54,953 nucleotides of DNA from Solirubrobacterales bacterium (lineage in GTDB: Bacteria; Actinomycetota; Thermoleophilia; Solirubrobacterales; Solirubrobacteraceae). Of the stretch, positions 54,272 through 54,953 are shown piece by piece. How positions within the stretch are numbered: the first letter of the stretch is position 1; each line of letters opens with the position of its first letter. The notes under the pieces are model-generated. The model was not told the DNA's origin. It saw only the letters and a program-made list of their open reading frames with translations, and ran no database searches. A program made the translations under genes and the position numbers. Where the stretch lies: contig DAHUYQ010000042.1 of the NCBI GenBank assembly GCA_027315115.1, positions 1-54,953 of the forward strand, in the 5' to 3' direction.

Positions 54272-54727
54272 ATGCCGCTCTGCTTCATCGAGCCTCAAAA
54301 TGCCATAAGGGTCATAGCCGAGTCGATCGGTCGTGAGGCGCGCCGGCAGCTCCTCGGCGAGGTGGTGCGCTCCTGGGTGGACGACATACCCGAGCAGGAG
54401 CTGGGCGTCCACTACGCCAAGGCCGTCGCGAACCTCGGCGAGGACGATCTGCACCTGCTCGCCGCCTGGCACGCATCCCTGGACGTAGGCCATCCGGTGC
54501 CCAACACCGAGTTCCTGGTGGGCGTGTTCCCGAGCCTTGGCGAGAACCGCCGGGAGGCGCTGAAGATCGCCGCCGGATTCAACGGCGAGGAGGCGATGGA
54601 CGCCGGCGTCGCCGAGGAGCACGCGCTCGACACCGTGCTGCCACGGCTCTCCCGGCCGCGGCTGGTTGAGCTCGCCAACGAGTGTGTCGAGCTGTACATC
54701 TGGGACCGCCTTGGCAACGACAACTAG
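54272..54727 (+). CDS. Hypothetical protein, 151 residues
   Basis: A soluble, mostly helical, acidic protein. It begins MPLCFIEPQNAIRVIAES and contains LGVHYAKAVANLGEDDLHLLAAWHASLDVGHPVPNTEFLVGVFPSLGENRR and a final helix LVELANECVELYIWDRLG. ATG 54272 is preceded by AGGGAG at a good distance; the longer frame upstream is low-complexity Arg/Pro and is dropped. The stop TAG is inside an 18-base inverted-repeat arm of the following element. No family is recognised. Confidence 0.72.
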   Translation: MPLCFIEPQNAIRVIAESIGREARRQLLGEVVRSWVDDIPEQELGVHYAKAVANLGEDDLHLLAAWHASLDVGHPVPNTEFLVGVFPSLGENRREALKIAAGFNGEEAMDAGVAEEHALDTVLPRLSRPRLVELANECVELYIWDRLGNDN

Positions 54728-54828
54728 AGGGACGCTGACCTGCGCATGACGGCGTCCTCGCTCGCTCGCGTGCTAGTGCACGCCACGCTTGCTGCGTCCT
54801 TGTCCTGCTTGGTCAGCGTCCCTCTAGT
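54723..54828. repeat. Large inverted repeat around the first tandem unit
   Basis: ACTAGAGGGACGCTGACC (54723-54740) is the exact reverse complement of GGTCAGCGTCCCTCTAGT (54811-54828). The 70-base loop between them contains a small hairpin, GCGTGC-TAGT-GCACGC. The left arm overlaps the stop codon of the preceding gene. The structure could act as a terminator for that gene. Confidence 0.85.
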
Positions 54829-54953
54829 CCGGGCGCCGACGGGCGCATGACGGCGTCCTCGCTCGCTCGCGTGCTAGTGCACGCCACGCTTGCTGCGTCC
54901 TTGTCCTGCTTGGTCAGCGTCCCTCTAGTCCGGGCGCCGACGGGCGCGTGACG
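54744..54953. repeat. 101-bp direct tandem repeat running off the window
   Basis: Two consecutive near-identical 101-base units are present, beginning at 54744 and 54845, and a third begins at 54946 with an A-to-G change in GCATGACG. Each unit contains the hairpin GCGTGC-TAGT-GCACGC and the arm GGTCAGCGTCCCTCTAGT. The high identity implies recent amplification. No ORF spans the units convincingly. The number of copies is unknown because the window ends. Confidence 0.92.

Noticed and set aside
54744..54953. CRISPR array
   Set aside because: Units are 101 bases and contiguous, with no variable spacers between short repeats and no cas genes nearby.

Overview
The window is high-GC, densely packed chromosomal DNA. 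Gene content and order suggest a Thermoleophilia / Solirubrobacterales-type actinobacterium: a PspA-PspAA pair beside PspAB-HtpX, an AddAB-type nuclease pair, a SigB/F-type sigma factor with RsbW-like partners, a MarP-like protease, a c-di-AMP riboswitch before an NlpC/P60 hydrolase, and a lysA-hom-thrC-thrB operon. The taxonomy is inferred from gene families; no rRNA is present.

Region 1 (1-3852) looks like an accessory island. It starts inside the 3' end of an IS256-family transposase, followed by a small membrane-protein ORF that runs into the IS end. Next is a three-gene cassette: an AbiEi-like winged-helix protein without an AbiEii toxin, then two translationally coupled P-loop NTPases. 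A tRNA-Thr(UGU) gene closes the region. This cassette is the best candidate for an undescribed system, possibly phage defence.

Region 2 (3996-11754) is core-like: an acyltransferase, an ECF sigma factor with a small membrane protein, a rhomboid protease with a zinc finger, a BtuF-like protein, a pterin dehydratase, a CorC/HlyC-type membrane protein, and a divergent 3-hydroxyacyl-CoA dehydrogenase / thiolase pair with a TetR-like palindrome between them.

Region 3 (11813-22683) covers envelope and stress functions: a large secreted protein with a peptidoglycan-binding tail, an enolase-superfamily enzyme, XseAB, lipoproteins, the c-di-AMP riboswitch with its NlpC/P60 gene, and PspA, PspAA, PspAB and HtpX.

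Region 4 (22824-28195) is the aspartate-family operon lysA-hom-thrC-thrB, with a DUF2236 gene one base after thrB. It faces an FHA-ParA pair. Region 5 (29891-36652) holds an SRPBCC protein, a lipoprotein, a class B PBP, a MarP-like protease and topoisomerase III. Region 6 (36702-44980) holds the AddB/AddA-like pair, a SigF-type sigma factor, and an RsbW-like kinase followed by a degenerate paralogue of it. Region 7 (45343-54727) holds gltB-gltD, a flavin monooxygenase and two unknown genes. The window ends in a 101-bp tandem repeat that runs off the edge.

A recurring feature is a TAnnnT hexamer 6-10 bases before start codons, which suggests widespread leaderless transcription.
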